64,000 nt of DNA from Paenibacillus sp. J5C2022 (GTDB taxonomy: Bacteria; Bacillota; Bacilli; Paenibacillales; Paenibacillaceae), in assembly GCF_025567625.1 (NCBI RefSeq), contig NZ_JAOQJC010000041.1:1-64000 (forward strand), in the 5' to 3' direction. The position numbers and the translations under genes were made by a program. A model generated the notes under the pieces. The model had not been told where the DNA came from, searched no databases, and saw only the letters and a program-made list of their open reading frames with translations. Positions 26,648 through 35,453 of the stretch are shown here, in pieces; within the stretch, counting starts at the first letter, position 1; every line of letters begins with the position of its first letter.

Positions 26648-29284
26648 TTAGGACGAAAAGGTCAAGCGAAGCTCAGTTGTTCCGGAGGCAGGCACGAAAC
26701 GGACGCTCTCTTCTTCTGCGCAATAAGTGCCATTATTTGCAACCGCAGCTTTATGGCCTTGCGGATGCGGCAACCGCAGCTCGACCTGCTCAGGCAGCCG
26801 CTCGGTGTGGAACGTAATGCTCGCAAGGATCTCCCCTGTTGCGAGGCTGGACTCCACCTCCAGCGAGAACAGACCGAAGTAGCTCGACGCCCGCTCCAAT
26901 ACAATTCGCTTGCCGTGCTTTAGCCAATCGTGCGGTATGCCGGGCAACAGCCTGAGCTCCTGTCCCTCCTCCATGTACAGCATCCAGCGACATTGCATCA
27001 GGAACCAGCCTTCTTCATGGGTTTTATGCGGGCTGACATGCCAGTAATGCTCCCAGAACGTATAGGTTTCCCGGTCGGCAAGCCCTGCCATCCCGTTATA
27101 GAAGGCTTTGAGGAACAGCTTGGGTTCCCGGCGTTTCAGGTGAATCCAGGGATGGATGCTGTAATACGGCTGGCTCAGCGCGACATTGCGCAGGCACATC
27201 AATTCATTGTGATAATGCAGCAGCATCGCGACTTCAGGGGCATTCGGGTCAAGCACCTCCTGCAGCACCAGGTACAGCGGCCCCAGCAACGAATCGCGCG
27301 CGACAATCGAGCCATGTGTTCCCCACTTGCCTCCATCCGCATACAGAGAGAGCGGCCCTGTATGCTCCGCCCAGGGAGCGGCGGTCGGTACCCAGCTGCC
27401 ATCGGCGAGCGGGACAACCGGCGAATGCACCAATGTCTCTCGGAAGGAAGCGATAATGTCCTGCTTCAGCGCCATGGCGTCGGCCGCAATCTGTTCCGCC
27501 AACCCCGGTTCGTTGATCTGCAGCATCTCCGCAACCCGATTGAGCCCGAGATAGGCATAGCCGTTCAGCATGTACGAACGGAAGTGATCTTCCGGGTCCG
27601 CCGTCTTGCCTTCGAGCATGCCATACCCGCGGCCGCGCAGTTCCTCCCGCAGATTGCGCTGGCGCCAGGAGAGCAGGTAGCGGTATGCCTTGAGCAGATG
27701 CGGCTTGATCCGGCTGATCCACTGCTCATCGCGCACATGGCGGTAATGCTCGCCCATGCTCCATAACGCAGCACCCGTCTCGAGCATATAGCCTCCGAAG
27801 TTCTGGATAAAGCCGTCGTCATGCTGCTTGTCGAGAAAAAACTGCAATGACCGCTCGGCAAGCCGATAGGCGCCCACAGAATCATAATACTGAATAATCG
27901 GCGAACTCTCGGAGCCGATGGCTGTGTACACTCCGGTCGTCGGCACCAGCGTGCCCTCCGGCTCCAGACCGTAGCTGATCAGATCCAGATGCATGAAGCC
28001 TGCTTGCATCATCTCGGCAATCCGCGGCTCCGGCAATTCGATTCGCGTCGTCTGCTCCAGCTTCTTCTGCCAGAATGCCAGGCATTCGGCATGCCGCGCG
28101 GCAAACTGCCGGGCAATCAGCACCTTTGCCCGTTCGCGGCTGATCGGGCGATGCGGCAAATAAAACTCGAAGCTGGCGCTCTCTCCCGGCTGCAGCAGCA
28201 CAGCAATCTCTTCTTGCGGCATTGGCAAGCCATTGAACTTGCATATGGCGAATACTTGCCCCGAAGGATAGCTGGCAAATCCCTGCTCCCCATCATAGGC
28301 ATACTCCAGCTTCGCGGGAAACGGGCTCTTAAACCAGGCATATCGCGGCACATGGGCATGATTCGTCGCGACTGTCCGCGAATAATAGACCGTTTCTTCC
28401 AGTTCACCGGCTCCTGCGGCACCGGCCGCCAATTGTTCATACTCAGCTTGCTGCTCCGGGGTGAACATATAACCGTGCCCATATTGATCCGCTTCCAGAT
28501 AATGTGTTCCTTGGAGCGCCTTATCGTTCAGCGGGGAAAACTCATAAGATGCAAAAGCTGTATTCTGGTAATGCACCTCGCCATCCTCAATCAAGCAATG
28601 AGCGATCGGGTACTTCTGCAGCTCCAGGCTGCGCGACAATTTGCGTTCACAGCCTAATCCTCTGCCCAGCAGGTAGTAATAATAGACAGGCGCACCGCCT
28701 GTTTCCGGTATAAATAGCCGCTGACCATGCAGACGCGGGCGCACGCAATCCCACGCCCGGTCGTCATCCGCATCGCCCATGCCGCGAAAATCCGCTTCGA
28801 ACAGCCGCACATCCCGCGACAGCCCGAGCCAGATCGGGCAACGAAGCGCATCGGTGGCGGCAGCAGCTGCATCGTAGCCCTCTTCCGGCTCGATTGCCAG
28901 GCGGTCCAGTTCGCGTACGCCGCCTCTCTGTTCCAGCTTCTCTGCCAGCTGTGCATAAGAACCGCTATACTGCCCATGTGTGACAATCACTCCGTATTCC
29001 CGAATGTAGATGGGACATGCTTCCGTTACATCGCGCCAGAAAAAGCTGAACCCCTGCCCGCCACCTTCCCTGCCATCGACACGGACGGTAATAACTGTTG
29101 CCAGCGCCCCAGGCTGAACCTGTCCGCCACGAAGCTCAAGCTGCAACCGACTGCAAGCGCCAATTTGAAATCGGCTGCCCTCCTCCCCTGCCGCGCCTTC
29201 CCCATTTAACAGGAGCGTTCCTGAATTGGCGCTGACCATGCCAGTTACATCCGGATTATTCCATAGTATCGTTATCCTCTCCAT
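26648..29284 (-). CDS. Six-hairpin (alpha/alpha)6 glycosidase-like protein
   Basis: 878 residues, no signal peptide. The N-terminal 400 residues are beta-sandwich-like. From about residue 410 to 780 the protein follows the six-hairpin glycosidase pattern (QYYDSVGAYRLAERSLQFF, SYMLNGYAYLGLNRVAEML, WEHYWHVSP), and a C-terminal beta-sandwich closes it (HTERLPEQVELRLPHPQG). I cannot assign a GH family or name the catalytic acids. It stands alone between its own promoter and terminator. GGAGGG lies 6 nt before the ATG. Its promoter carries the same palindrome as the GntR-linked operon at 34514-35311, which suggests that this enzyme feeds the pathway at 32270-38021. Confidence 0.65.
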   Translation of the reverse strand: MERITILWNNPDVTGMVSANSGTLLLNGEGAAGEEGSRFQIGACSRLQLELRGGQVQPGALATVITVRVDGREGGGQGFSFFWRDVTEACPIYIREYGVIVTHGQYSGSYAQLAEKLEQRGGVRELDRLAIEPEEGYDAAAAATDALRCPIWLGLSRDVRLFEADFRGMGDADDDRAWDCVRPRLHGQRLFIPETGGAPVYYYYLLGRGLGCERKLSRSLELQKYPIAHCLIEDGEVHYQNTAFASYEFSPLNDKALQGTHYLEADQYGHGYMFTPEQQAEYEQLAAGAAGAGELEETVYYSRTVATNHAHVPRYAWFKSPFPAKLEYAYDGEQGFASYPSGQVFAICKFNGLPMPQEEIAVLLQPGESASFEFYLPHRPISRERAKVLIARQFAARHAECLAFWQKKLEQTTRIELPEPRIAEMMQAGFMHLDLISYGLEPEGTLVPTTGVYTAIGSESSPIIQYYDSVGAYRLAERSLQFFLDKQHDDGFIQNFGGYMLETGAALWSMGEHYRHVRDEQWISRIKPHLLKAYRYLLSWRQRNLREELRGRGYGMLEGKTADPEDHFRSYMLNGYAYLGLNRVAEMLQINEPGLAEQIAADAMALKQDIIASFRETLVHSPVVPLADGSWVPTAAPWAEHTGPLSLYADGGKWGTHGSIVARDSLLGPLYLVLQEVLDPNAPEVAMLLHYHNELMCLRNVALSQPYYSIHPWIHLKRREPKLFLKAFYNGMAGLADRETYTFWEHYWHVSPHKTHEEGWFLMQCRWMLYMEEGQELRLLPGIPHDWLKHGKRIVLERASSYFGLFSLEVESSLATGEILASITFHTERLPEQVELRLPHPQGHKAAVANNGTYCAEEESVRFVPASGTTELRLTFSS

Positions 29285-29322
29285 ACTCTTCCCTCCATAA
29301 GCTTTTTTTCAGACTTGAACGA

Positions 29323-29356
29323 ATCATACACAGCACCGCGCAATATTGTCAACAAT
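29323..29356 (-). promoter_or_regulatory. Promoter with overlapping GntR-type operator
   Basis: Minus-strand TTGACA (29352-29347), 18-nt spacer, TATGAT (29328-29323). The -35 lies inside the perfect inverted repeat ATTGT-CA-ACAAT (29345-29356), the same core as the sites at 35270-35287 and 35356-35365. Repression by the GntR/FCD protein at 35454 is the simplest reading. Confidence 0.65.
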
Positions 29357-29376
29357 CGATTGTTAGTGATTAAGCA

Positions 29377-29405
29377 TTGCTTTTCATCATTTATTTCACT
29401 ATACT
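29377..29405 (+). promoter_or_regulatory. Promoter of the AraC regulator gene
   Basis: TTGCTT (29377-29382), 17-nt spacer, TATACT (29400-29405), placing the transcript start near 29412, about 50 nt before the ATG. Confidence 0.55.
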
Positions 29406-29423
29406 GTAGTCATCAACCGACAT

Positions 29424-29437
29424 TGTAACCGGTTACA
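29424..29437. promoter_or_regulatory. 14-bp perfect palindrome, LacI-type operator
   Basis: TGTAACCGGTTACA, with a central CG as in LacI/GalR-family operators. It lies about 12-25 nt downstream of the predicted start of transcription of the AraC gene, where a repressor would block initiation or elongation. It matches the catabolite (cre) consensus at all but two positions. No LacI-family gene is in the window. Confidence 0.55.
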
Positions 29438-29464
29438 TCATTGGAAGGAAGGGGGGTTCGATAC

Positions 29465-31792
29465 ATGCTTGCGGCTTTGATTGCCAGTCCATTCGTTAGC
29501 AAGCTGTCGCGCAAATACCGAAACAATAGCTTGTTTTACAAGATGATTGCCGGTACGGCGACAACCGTAGTTGTGTTAAGCATTATCTGTTTTGGCGGCA
29601 TAGCGCTTCTGAAGGACAGCATGGCCAAGAACGAAATGAACAACAACCGCGTGTATTTGGACTACTCTTACTCTTATCTGGACAACCTGATGAAAAATTT
29701 GCAGGATATTTTCTACTCTATCGAAAATGATCCTGATCTGGCAGCTTTAATGCGCGCGAGAAGCGGCGATATTCACCAGTTGTATGCGGAAACGAACAAC
29801 GTGTACAAGAAGCTCTCCATTATCCAGCCGACGATCGATGAAATATCCACGCTTTATGTTTATCTCAACAAGCAGGAGACGTTGCTTCTCCCGAGCGGTA
29901 CATATGATACCCAAACTTTCTTTGACCGCTTCTATAAAGGCGACTTGGCGCAATGGGAAGGCATGGTCACGAACGGGCAGCATCACGGTGATATCGAGGT
30001 CTGGGACACCCCGCTAAGAAGTGATTCCCCGAATCCCTCTGTGCGAATGTCCACCTTGAACATTGTCAAATCAATTTATGCTGACGGCGAACAGAAAGGT
30101 GTCATCGTCGCCAATCTTCGCCATGATCTGGTCAATCGGTTGTACGCGGGCAAAGAGTTCGCCTCAACGCGCAATATTTATATTACCGATATGAAGCTGA
30201 ATGTGCTGCTGAGCAATGATTTGGCTGGCGATGCCAGGTTGGCGATAGAGGAGGGCAATCTTCGCGGCAGCTATGATGACGGCAAGGGATCGATTGTTAC
30301 CTATCAGCAATCTGCGGCAAATGGCATTATATTTTTCGTGTCCGTACCCAAGGAAGTGATTTTCAGGCATGTGCAGAACATAGAGACGATCTCGCTCGGC
30401 CTGGTTTTCTTGCTGCTTATTGTCGGGCTGGCCATGTCTGTCTACTTGTCGCAGCGCTTCTACTATCCGATCAGCGAAGTGCTGCATGATATTGAGATGA
30501 TGTCCCACTATTCCCGCGACTCCATGGCCAAACAAAATGAGTTGGGCTATATCCGCAATCATTTTGTGCAAATTTATGACAGCAACAACCAATTGCAGCA
30601 GACAATGAAAGAAGGCGTGCCCGTACTGCTCGATATTATCTTTATGAAGGTGCTGCTTGGCGACCGCGAGGTCGGGCAGGCGATGGCTCTTTGCGAAAAA
30701 TTCAACATTACCTTTTCCAAAGGCTACTATATGTCTGCCGTCATTAAGTTAGCCCCTTCCACCGATGATAACCGGCAGCAGCCGCTAGGATTCGCGGCAT
30801 TTACTGAGCTGGTGCAGGAGACCTTGCCTGAATTTCCTGCGAAAGTATTCAAATTCAACGAATATGAGTATACGCTGGCAAACTATTGCGAGGACAAGAT
30901 GGAGCATCAAGCGATGCTGGGCAAGTTGCAGGGGCTCGCCAACCGGCTGGAGGAGCATTACGGAGCCCATCGTGCGGTTATTGGCATAGGCGCAACAGTG
31001 CATACGCTGTTCGAACTGGAACATTCCCGACAGTCCGCCTTAGCCGTGCTGCAAAGCAGGGGTGTAATGGAAGAGCAGGCTGTGTTCGGTCCGACAGCGG
31101 TTGGGGAGCACCGGGCGACAAGCCTGGAACCAGCCGTAACGCCGCTTGATCTTGAGCAGCGGCTGACAGGGTATATTATGCAAGGCAATGCGGAAGCAGC
31201 CGAACAATACGCAGCTGATATTATAGCAAGCAATTACAAGAGTAATTTGTCTTACTCTGCTTTCCTACAGCTGTGCTGCGGCCTGCAGGACATCGTGCAG
31301 CGCCTGTTAAACCAGCACGCCCGCGAAGCGGGTCAGGGGCCAGACAGCAACAGCTTCGAACCGTTTGAATCCGTTGACTCCCTGCTCTATGGAAAAGCGG
31401 TATCGGCCACTGTCATGGCCAATATTGCGCGTGCGAGCCAGTATTTCCTGGCGCGAAAAAAAGCCTCCTCTTCCATTGACAAAATTTGCGACTATGTGGA
31501 TACTCATTTCGTCCAGGACATTAACCTGAACATTGTTGCCGACAAATTCGGATACAACGCCAATTATTTGTCGAAGATTATGCGTCAGCATCTGGGAATG
31601 AATTTCTCGGAATACATGATCAAGAAACGGATTGAGCATTCCAAGCAGTTGCTTGCCGAGTCGACCCTTCCGATCAAGGAGGTCGCCGAACAGTCCGGCT
31701 ACAGCAGCTCCAGTGTGTTTATCCGTGCCTTTTCCAAAATTGTCGGCATGCCGCCTGGCGAATACCGCCGTGAATATACGGGACTGGCTTAA
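29465..31792 (+). CDS. Membrane-bound AraC-family transcriptional regulator
   Basis: 775 residues. Membrane segment one (about 27-50), an extracellular sensor domain (about 55-285), membrane segment two (about 290-312), a cytoplasmic linker and a C-terminal AraC double helix-turn-helix (about 675-775, FGYNANYLSKIMRQHLGMNF, then EVAEQSGYSSSSVFIRAFSK). ATG 29465 follows AAGGAAGGGGGG. An in-frame TTG at 29441 precedes that site and is not the start. It is divergent from the six-hairpin glycosidase and is the best candidate activator of the permease/GH101-like operon, which carries a duplicated box at 24315 and 26551. Confidence 0.88.
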   Translation: MLAALIASPFVSKLSRKYRNNSLFYKMIAGTATTVVVLSIICFGGIALLKDSMAKNEMNNNRVYLDYSYSYLDNLMKNLQDIFYSIENDPDLAALMRARSGDIHQLYAETNNVYKKLSIIQPTIDEISTLYVYLNKQETLLLPSGTYDTQTFFDRFYKGDLAQWEGMVTNGQHHGDIEVWDTPLRSDSPNPSVRMSTLNIVKSIYADGEQKGVIVANLRHDLVNRLYAGKEFASTRNIYITDMKLNVLLSNDLAGDARLAIEEGNLRGSYDDGKGSIVTYQQSAANGIIFFVSVPKEVIFRHVQNIETISLGLVFLLLIVGLAMSVYLSQRFYYPISEVLHDIEMMSHYSRDSMAKQNELGYIRNHFVQIYDSNNQLQQTMKEGVPVLLDIIFMKVLLGDREVGQAMALCEKFNITFSKGYYMSAVIKLAPSTDDNRQQPLGFAAFTELVQETLPEFPAKVFKFNEYEYTLANYCEDKMEHQAMLGKLQGLANRLEEHYGAHRAVIGIGATVHTLFELEHSRQSALAVLQSRGVMEEQAVFGPTAVGEHRATSLEPAVTPLDLEQRLTGYIMQGNAEAAEQYAADIIASNYKSNLSYSAFLQLCCGLQDIVQRLLNQHAREAGQGPDSNSFEPFESVDSLLYGKAVSATVMANIARASQYFLARKKASSSIDKICDYVDTHFVQDINLNIVADKFGYNANYLSKIMRQHLGMNFSEYMIKKRIEHSKQLLAESTLPIKEVAEQSGYSSSSVFIRAFSKIVGMPPGEYRREYTGLA

Positions 31793-32269
31793 AGCTGAAC
31801 AAGTGACGTTCCATTTGACGCTCTTACGGATGCCATCGAGCTTATTACATCTCCAATCCCACTTTTCCTGCTGTAGCGGTTGCGTGTGAGCCTATTTCGC
31901 GTAGTAACATGCGATATCACACTTTCCGCGCTCAATAAGCTCCAGGGCAACCGTTAACCTGCAAATTGGCGAATATTTAGCCGATTAAGCGCTGTGGCAA
32001 CCGATACATCCCCTGAAGTTCACCATTCGCCCACTTTCCAGCGTCCAACCGAGTTCTCATCACCTGCAGCTCACCATCTGCCCACTTTGCCAATATTATT
32101 ATAAAAAGCACCCCGCTCTTTGGTAGCTGTGCCGGGAACGACATCTGCCAAAGAGCGGAGCACCTTAAAGGTGAAATTTATTTAGTCCGGAAACGTGGAT
32201 TCTGAAAAGATTCACTATTCTTTCCTCGTCTACCACCAGCAGGATATAGTTAGGCTTGATGCTGCCACA
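31793..32269. other. Non-coding stretch with short direct repeats
   Basis: No convincing gene. It contains two copies of a 21-nt sequence, AG[TC]TCACCAT[TC][CT]GCCCACTTT, at 32017-32037 and 32068-32088 (18 of 21 identical). Two weaker GGCAACCG repeats lie at about 31947 and 31997. The terminator at 32105-32163 follows. Possibly decayed sequence or a short dispersed intergenic repeat. Confidence 0.5.
32105..32163 (-). terminator. Terminator of the dehydratase operon
   Basis: CCGCTCTTTGG and CCAAAGAGCGG form a perfect 11-bp stem, extended by GTGCT/AGCAC. On the minus strand it is followed by TTTTTTATAATA. It lies about 105 nt after the stop of the enolase-superfamily gene. Confidence 0.85.
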
Positions 32270-33430
32270 CTACAATATAATGCCTGTGCGGGGTTGAAAA
32301 TCAGGATCTTCCGCATCATAGAAGACCATCTCGCGTTCGAAATTTCTTCCGAACTGATCAAGCTTGTTCAAATCGAGATCAAATCCGAAGCCCGGGCGGT
32401 CCGGCACAGCTACCTTCCCTTCATTGAATACAATCTGCTCCTGCAGGATGTCTCCCTGCATGAAATTCAAATGTGTATCATTGGCAAACGGGAAGTTGCG
32501 CGAAGAGGCAATCATATGTACATTGCCCATCGTTCCGATGCCCGTCTCTGCCCACGAGCCGGTCACACACCAAATCCCCGCTTGGTTGGCAAGATCAACA
32601 ATTTGGCGCGCCTTCAATATGCCCCCCGCTTCTGACGGATACACCAGGAAACAAGCGCAAGCCCGTTGATCGATAAGCCGCAACGCATCCTCGAAGGTCG
32701 CGCAGCCTTCATCGGCAATGATGGGAACATCTACCGCTCTGGCCACTGCCGCCATTCCCTCGATATCATGGTACCTGGTTGGCTGTTCAACCATATGCAA
32801 TCCATACTTCTCCATGCTGCGAATCGCCTTGATGGCTGTTGGCACACTCCAGTTCTGATTGGCATCGATCCGGATTTTGATGTCCGGTCCTACCGCTTCG
32901 CGAACAGCCCGCACCCGGTCCGTATCAAGCGCTATATCGCGGCCAACTTTGAGCTTCAACTCACGATAACCGTTTTCAACAAATTTTACAGCTTCCTTGA
33001 CGTTGTTGTCAGGTGTATCAATGAATATATAGCCGTTAAATTCCACTTCGGACTTGCATTTGCCTCCCAATAAATTGTATACAGGCGTATTGAAAATCTT
33101 TCCCCGCAAATCCAGCAGCGCCATCTCGATGCCTGCCATGCCGTAATAGCCAATCTGCTTCCAGTTCACACAATATTCCTCAAGCTGGGCGAGAATCGCC
33201 TCAAGCTCCAACGGATCTCTGCCGATCAGGAATGGGGCGAATTCTTTGTTGACTACCGTTTCAATGACCGGAATCGTCGGTCCTACTGATTCCCCTATGC
33301 CGATGAGCCCTTCATCCGTTTCAATCTGGACAATAAGCGAAGGCGCGCTATAGCGCGTTCCTCCAGACCATTTTTCACCTTTAAAAAAAGGAATTTTAAT
33401 CGCTTGTGTTTTGACGGCTGTAATTTTCAT
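32270..33430 (-). CDS. Enolase-superfamily (MR/MLE) sugar-acid dehydratase-like protein
   Basis: 386 residues. An N-terminal capping domain is followed by a (beta/alpha)7-beta barrel with the KxK motif (Lys 159 and 161 in ELKLKVG) and three metal ligands Asp 189 (IDANQNW), Glu 215 (VEQP) and Asp 240 (IADEG). At the place where muconate-lactonizing enzymes have a second catalytic Lys before the GG pair, this protein has Tyr (about 264, FLVYPSEAGG), so muconate chemistry is unlikely. Context favours dehydration of an aldonic acid to a 2-keto-3-deoxy acid. It is last in the operon with the zinc dehydrogenase and PIG-L genes, 23 nt after the former. Confidence 0.8.
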   Translation of the reverse strand: MKITAVKTQAIKIPFFKGEKWSGGTRYSAPSLIVQIETDEGLIGIGESVGPTIPVIETVVNKEFAPFLIGRDPLELEAILAQLEEYCVNWKQIGYYGMAGIEMALLDLRGKIFNTPVYNLLGGKCKSEVEFNGYIFIDTPDNNVKEAVKFVENGYRELKLKVGRDIALDTDRVRAVREAVGPDIKIRIDANQNWSVPTAIKAIRSMEKYGLHMVEQPTRYHDIEGMAAVARAVDVPIIADEGCATFEDALRLIDQRACACFLVYPSEAGGILKARQIVDLANQAGIWCVTGSWAETGIGTMGNVHMIASSRNFPFANDTHLNFMQGDILQEQIVFNEGKVAVPDRPGFGFDLDLNKLDQFGRNFEREMVFYDAEDPDFQPRTGIIL

Positions 33431-33453
33431 CCTCCTGCCTCCTCATATAGATT

Positions 33454-34476
33454 CTATTGATCAAGATTGACGATGACCTTAATGGCTTGCTGCGGATTGT
33501 TGCGGACGAATGTGAGGGCTTCGTCCAATTCCCCAAAGTGATAGCGCTGTGTAATAAGCGGTTGGACTCGCACCGCCCCGGAGTCAATCATCTGCAGGAC
33601 GCGCGGCCAGACGTGCGGCGCATTGGTCGAACCCAGCAAGCGCAGCTCCTTCATAACAATGCTTTGAATATCGACGGCAACCGGGACAGCTGGCAATCCG
33701 AACAAGAGCAATTGTCCGCCCTTGCCCAGCAGACAGATTGCCGTCCGCAAGGCGGCCTCCTCTCCGGCAGCTTCAATAACGATGCTCTGCGTGTCCGCTG
33801 CCGGCATGCTCTGCCCATCGGGTTCAGACAAGTTCACGATGACATCCGCCCCCAATTGCTGTCCCAATACCAGTCGACTTGGCTGCATACCAATAAGGGT
33901 TACCGGTGAAGCCCCTGCCGCCTTCAGCAGTTGGACAAAATAGAGCCCGGTTGGTCCGTCGCCGACAACAGTCGCCGCCATTCCTAGCCGGATATTCAGT
34001 TTATCGACCGCTCCCAAGCAGCAATGGATCGTCTCGGCCTGTGATGCTTCGTCCAGCGTTACGGAATCAGGCACAAGATAGATATTATTGGCCGGTACAA
34101 CCAAATACTGCTGCCATCCGCCCGCATAATGAAGCCCGATCTCTCCCCCTTGGGGGCAATGGTGCTTATTGCCGGCAAGGCATGCCGGGCATCTTCCGCA
34201 ACCCATTAACGGATCGATGCAGACACGATCGCCCACATTCCAATCCCCGGCATGTTCGCCCACCTGCGTAACGATGCCTGCAAGCTCATGCCCGAGCGGC
34301 AGCGGCGGATTGCTGAAGCCGGCTTCCCCGCTTAAAATATGCAAGTCCGTACCGCAAATGCCAATAGAGCTGATTGCAATCTCGACTTGCCCTTCCTGCG
34401 GCTGCGAACGCTCCGCCGTGCGCTGCCGCACTTCATTGGCTGCCGTCCACTCCCAGATGAGCTGTTGCTCCTCCAT
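33454..34476 (-). CDS. Zinc-dependent medium-chain dehydrogenase
   Basis: 340 residues, MDR superfamily like sorbitol or threonine dehydrogenase. Catalytic zinc ligands are Cys 41 (GICGTD) and His 63-Glu 64 (GHE). Structural zinc Cys residues are 93, 96, 99 and 107 (GCGRCPACLAGNKHHC). The NAD(P)-binding Rossmann motif VVGDGPTG lies near the middle. ATG 34476 has AAAGGAGGGG 5 nt upstream. The in-frame TTG at 34494 precedes that site and is rejected. Its place between a deacetylase and an enolase-type dehydratase suggests that it oxidises a sugar or sugar alcohol in the same route. Confidence 0.88.
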   Translation of the reverse strand: MEEQQLIWEWTAANEVRQRTAERSQPQEGQVEIAISSIGICGTDLHILSGEAGFSNPPLPLGHELAGIVTQVGEHAGDWNVGDRVCIDPLMGCGRCPACLAGNKHHCPQGGEIGLHYAGGWQQYLVVPANNIYLVPDSVTLDEASQAETIHCCLGAVDKLNIRLGMAATVVGDGPTGLYFVQLLKAAGASPVTLIGMQPSRLVLGQQLGADVIVNLSEPDGQSMPAADTQSIVIEAAGEEAALRTAICLLGKGGQLLLFGLPAVPVAVDIQSIVMKELRLLGSTNAPHVWPRVLQMIDSGAVRVQPLITQRYHFGELDEALTFVRNNPQQAIKVIVNLDQ

Positions 34477-34513
34477 ATGATCCCCTCCTTTCAACTAATC
34501 GGTTGCAGCAGAG

Positions 34514-35215
34514 CTAAGGAAGCAAATGCGGTCCCCCGGTGACCGGGTACATCGGCAGGCTTCGGAAGGCTTCCGCATAGGGCACGCCGATCGCCATCCC
34601 TCTCATGGCTGCAGGCCGCTCCAAAAACTCGATATAGTCCATTCCGTACATATGTCTCAGCCAAGCGTCTTGGCTGGCATGGCATTTCAGCATTTGCCCT
34701 CTCTTCTCAATCGTATCTGTAATATCGACATAGATCTCCGGCTCAAAGCCAATTGAGCCCAGATTATCCATGATGAACACATGCGGAATGTTCTGCATGG
34801 CCGGATATTCTGTTTCTATCAGCGGAACTGTAACCGGAATTCGGCAATCGATGGCAATCTCGCCACATATCCGATGGTCAGGATGATAATCATTCGGCCC
34901 ATGGACGAACATAAAGTCGGGTGACGCCTGCCGAATGGCATTGATGAAAGCAAGCCGAGTATCACGATCATGGAACAGAAATTCATCGTCAAATCCAAGC
35001 CATATCAGCTTCGCACCGATCAGGTCCGCAGCCGCCTTCGCTTCTTCATAACGGATGGCCGCGATCTCCTCCTTGCTTAATACAGGCGAGCCCACATTGC
35101 CATTGGTAGCAATAATAATAGTAACCTCGTCCCCCCTTGCCGCACACTTCGCCAATGTACCGCCGCATAGCGCCTCCACATCATCCGGATGTGCTCCGAT
35201 GGCAGCTACTCTCAT
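34514..35215 (-). CDS. PIG-L family deacetylase
   Basis: 233 residues with the LmbE/PIG-L zinc site: AHPDD (His 9, Asp 12) and a later HPDHR motif. Such enzymes hydrolyse N-acetyl groups from GlcNAc-type sugars or small conjugates. The start is ATG 35215, preceded by GGAAGGAGAGG. The open frame extends 32 codons further (to 35311) through the promoter and operator, so the upstream ATG is rejected. First gene of the operon with the dehydrogenase and dehydratase. This implies that an N-acetylated substrate enters the pathway, or that the product is detoxified. Confidence 0.85.
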   Translation of the reverse strand: MRVAAIGAHPDDVEALCGGTLAKCAARGDEVTIIIATNGNVGSPVLSKEEIAAIRYEEAKAAADLIGAKLIWLGFDDEFLFHDRDTRLAFINAIRQASPDFMFVHGPNDYHPDHRICGEIAIDCRIPVTVPLIETEYPAMQNIPHVFIMDNLGSIGFEPEIYVDITDTIEKRGQMLKCHASQDAWLRHMYGMDYIEFLERPAAMRGMAIGVPYAEAFRSLPMYPVTGGPHLLP

Positions 35216-35255
35216 ACTCCTCTCTCCTTCCAAAATTTGATGGTAATTTGATTTA

Positions 35256-35287
35256 ATCATACACAGATGAATATTGTCAACAATATT
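35256..35287 (-). promoter_or_regulatory. GntR-type operator and promoter region of the PIG-L operon
   Basis: The 18-bp sequence AATATTGT-CA-ACAATATT (35270-35287) is a perfect inverted repeat around 2 nt. Downstream on the minus strand is TATGAT (35261-35256). TTGACA inside the palindrome is only 13 nt from it, while ATTGTT gives a 17-nt spacing, so the -35 is uncertain. The 12 nt AATCATACACAG next to it also occur at the related site near 29322. Confidence 0.65.
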
Positions 35288-35355
35288 TATGTATAAAAAA
35301 TCATGGTCCATGCCTGTACAAAATAGAAAAGACTATAGGTGCTTCCACTGTCATG

Positions 35356-35387
35356 TTGTTGACAAAATACAATATGCGAGCTACTCT
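35356..35387 (+). promoter_or_regulatory. Promoter and GntR-type operator of the GntR gene
   Basis: TTGT-TG-ACAA (35356-35365) overlaps a TTGACA -35 (35359-35364), followed by a 17-nt spacer and TACTCT (35382-35387). The overlap suggests autoregulation. Confidence 0.55.
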
Positions 35388-35453
35388 TACAAAAAGAAGC
35401 AGCGAGATCCGCCTCGGTGAAAGTTGCTTTATCCGCCTAACAGGAGGTTCCAG

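Noticed and set aside
35256..35280. Canonical sigma-A promoter TTGACA/TATGAT before the PIG-L gene
   Set aside because: The spacing is only 13 nt, so TTGACA cannot be the -35 for this TATGAT. I kept only the operator and left the -35 open.
34514..35311. Longer PIG-L protein starting at 35311
   Set aside because: The extra 32 codons cover the promoter and the GntR palindrome. ATG 35215 has a strong ribosome binding site and begins directly with the conserved strand leading to AHPDD.
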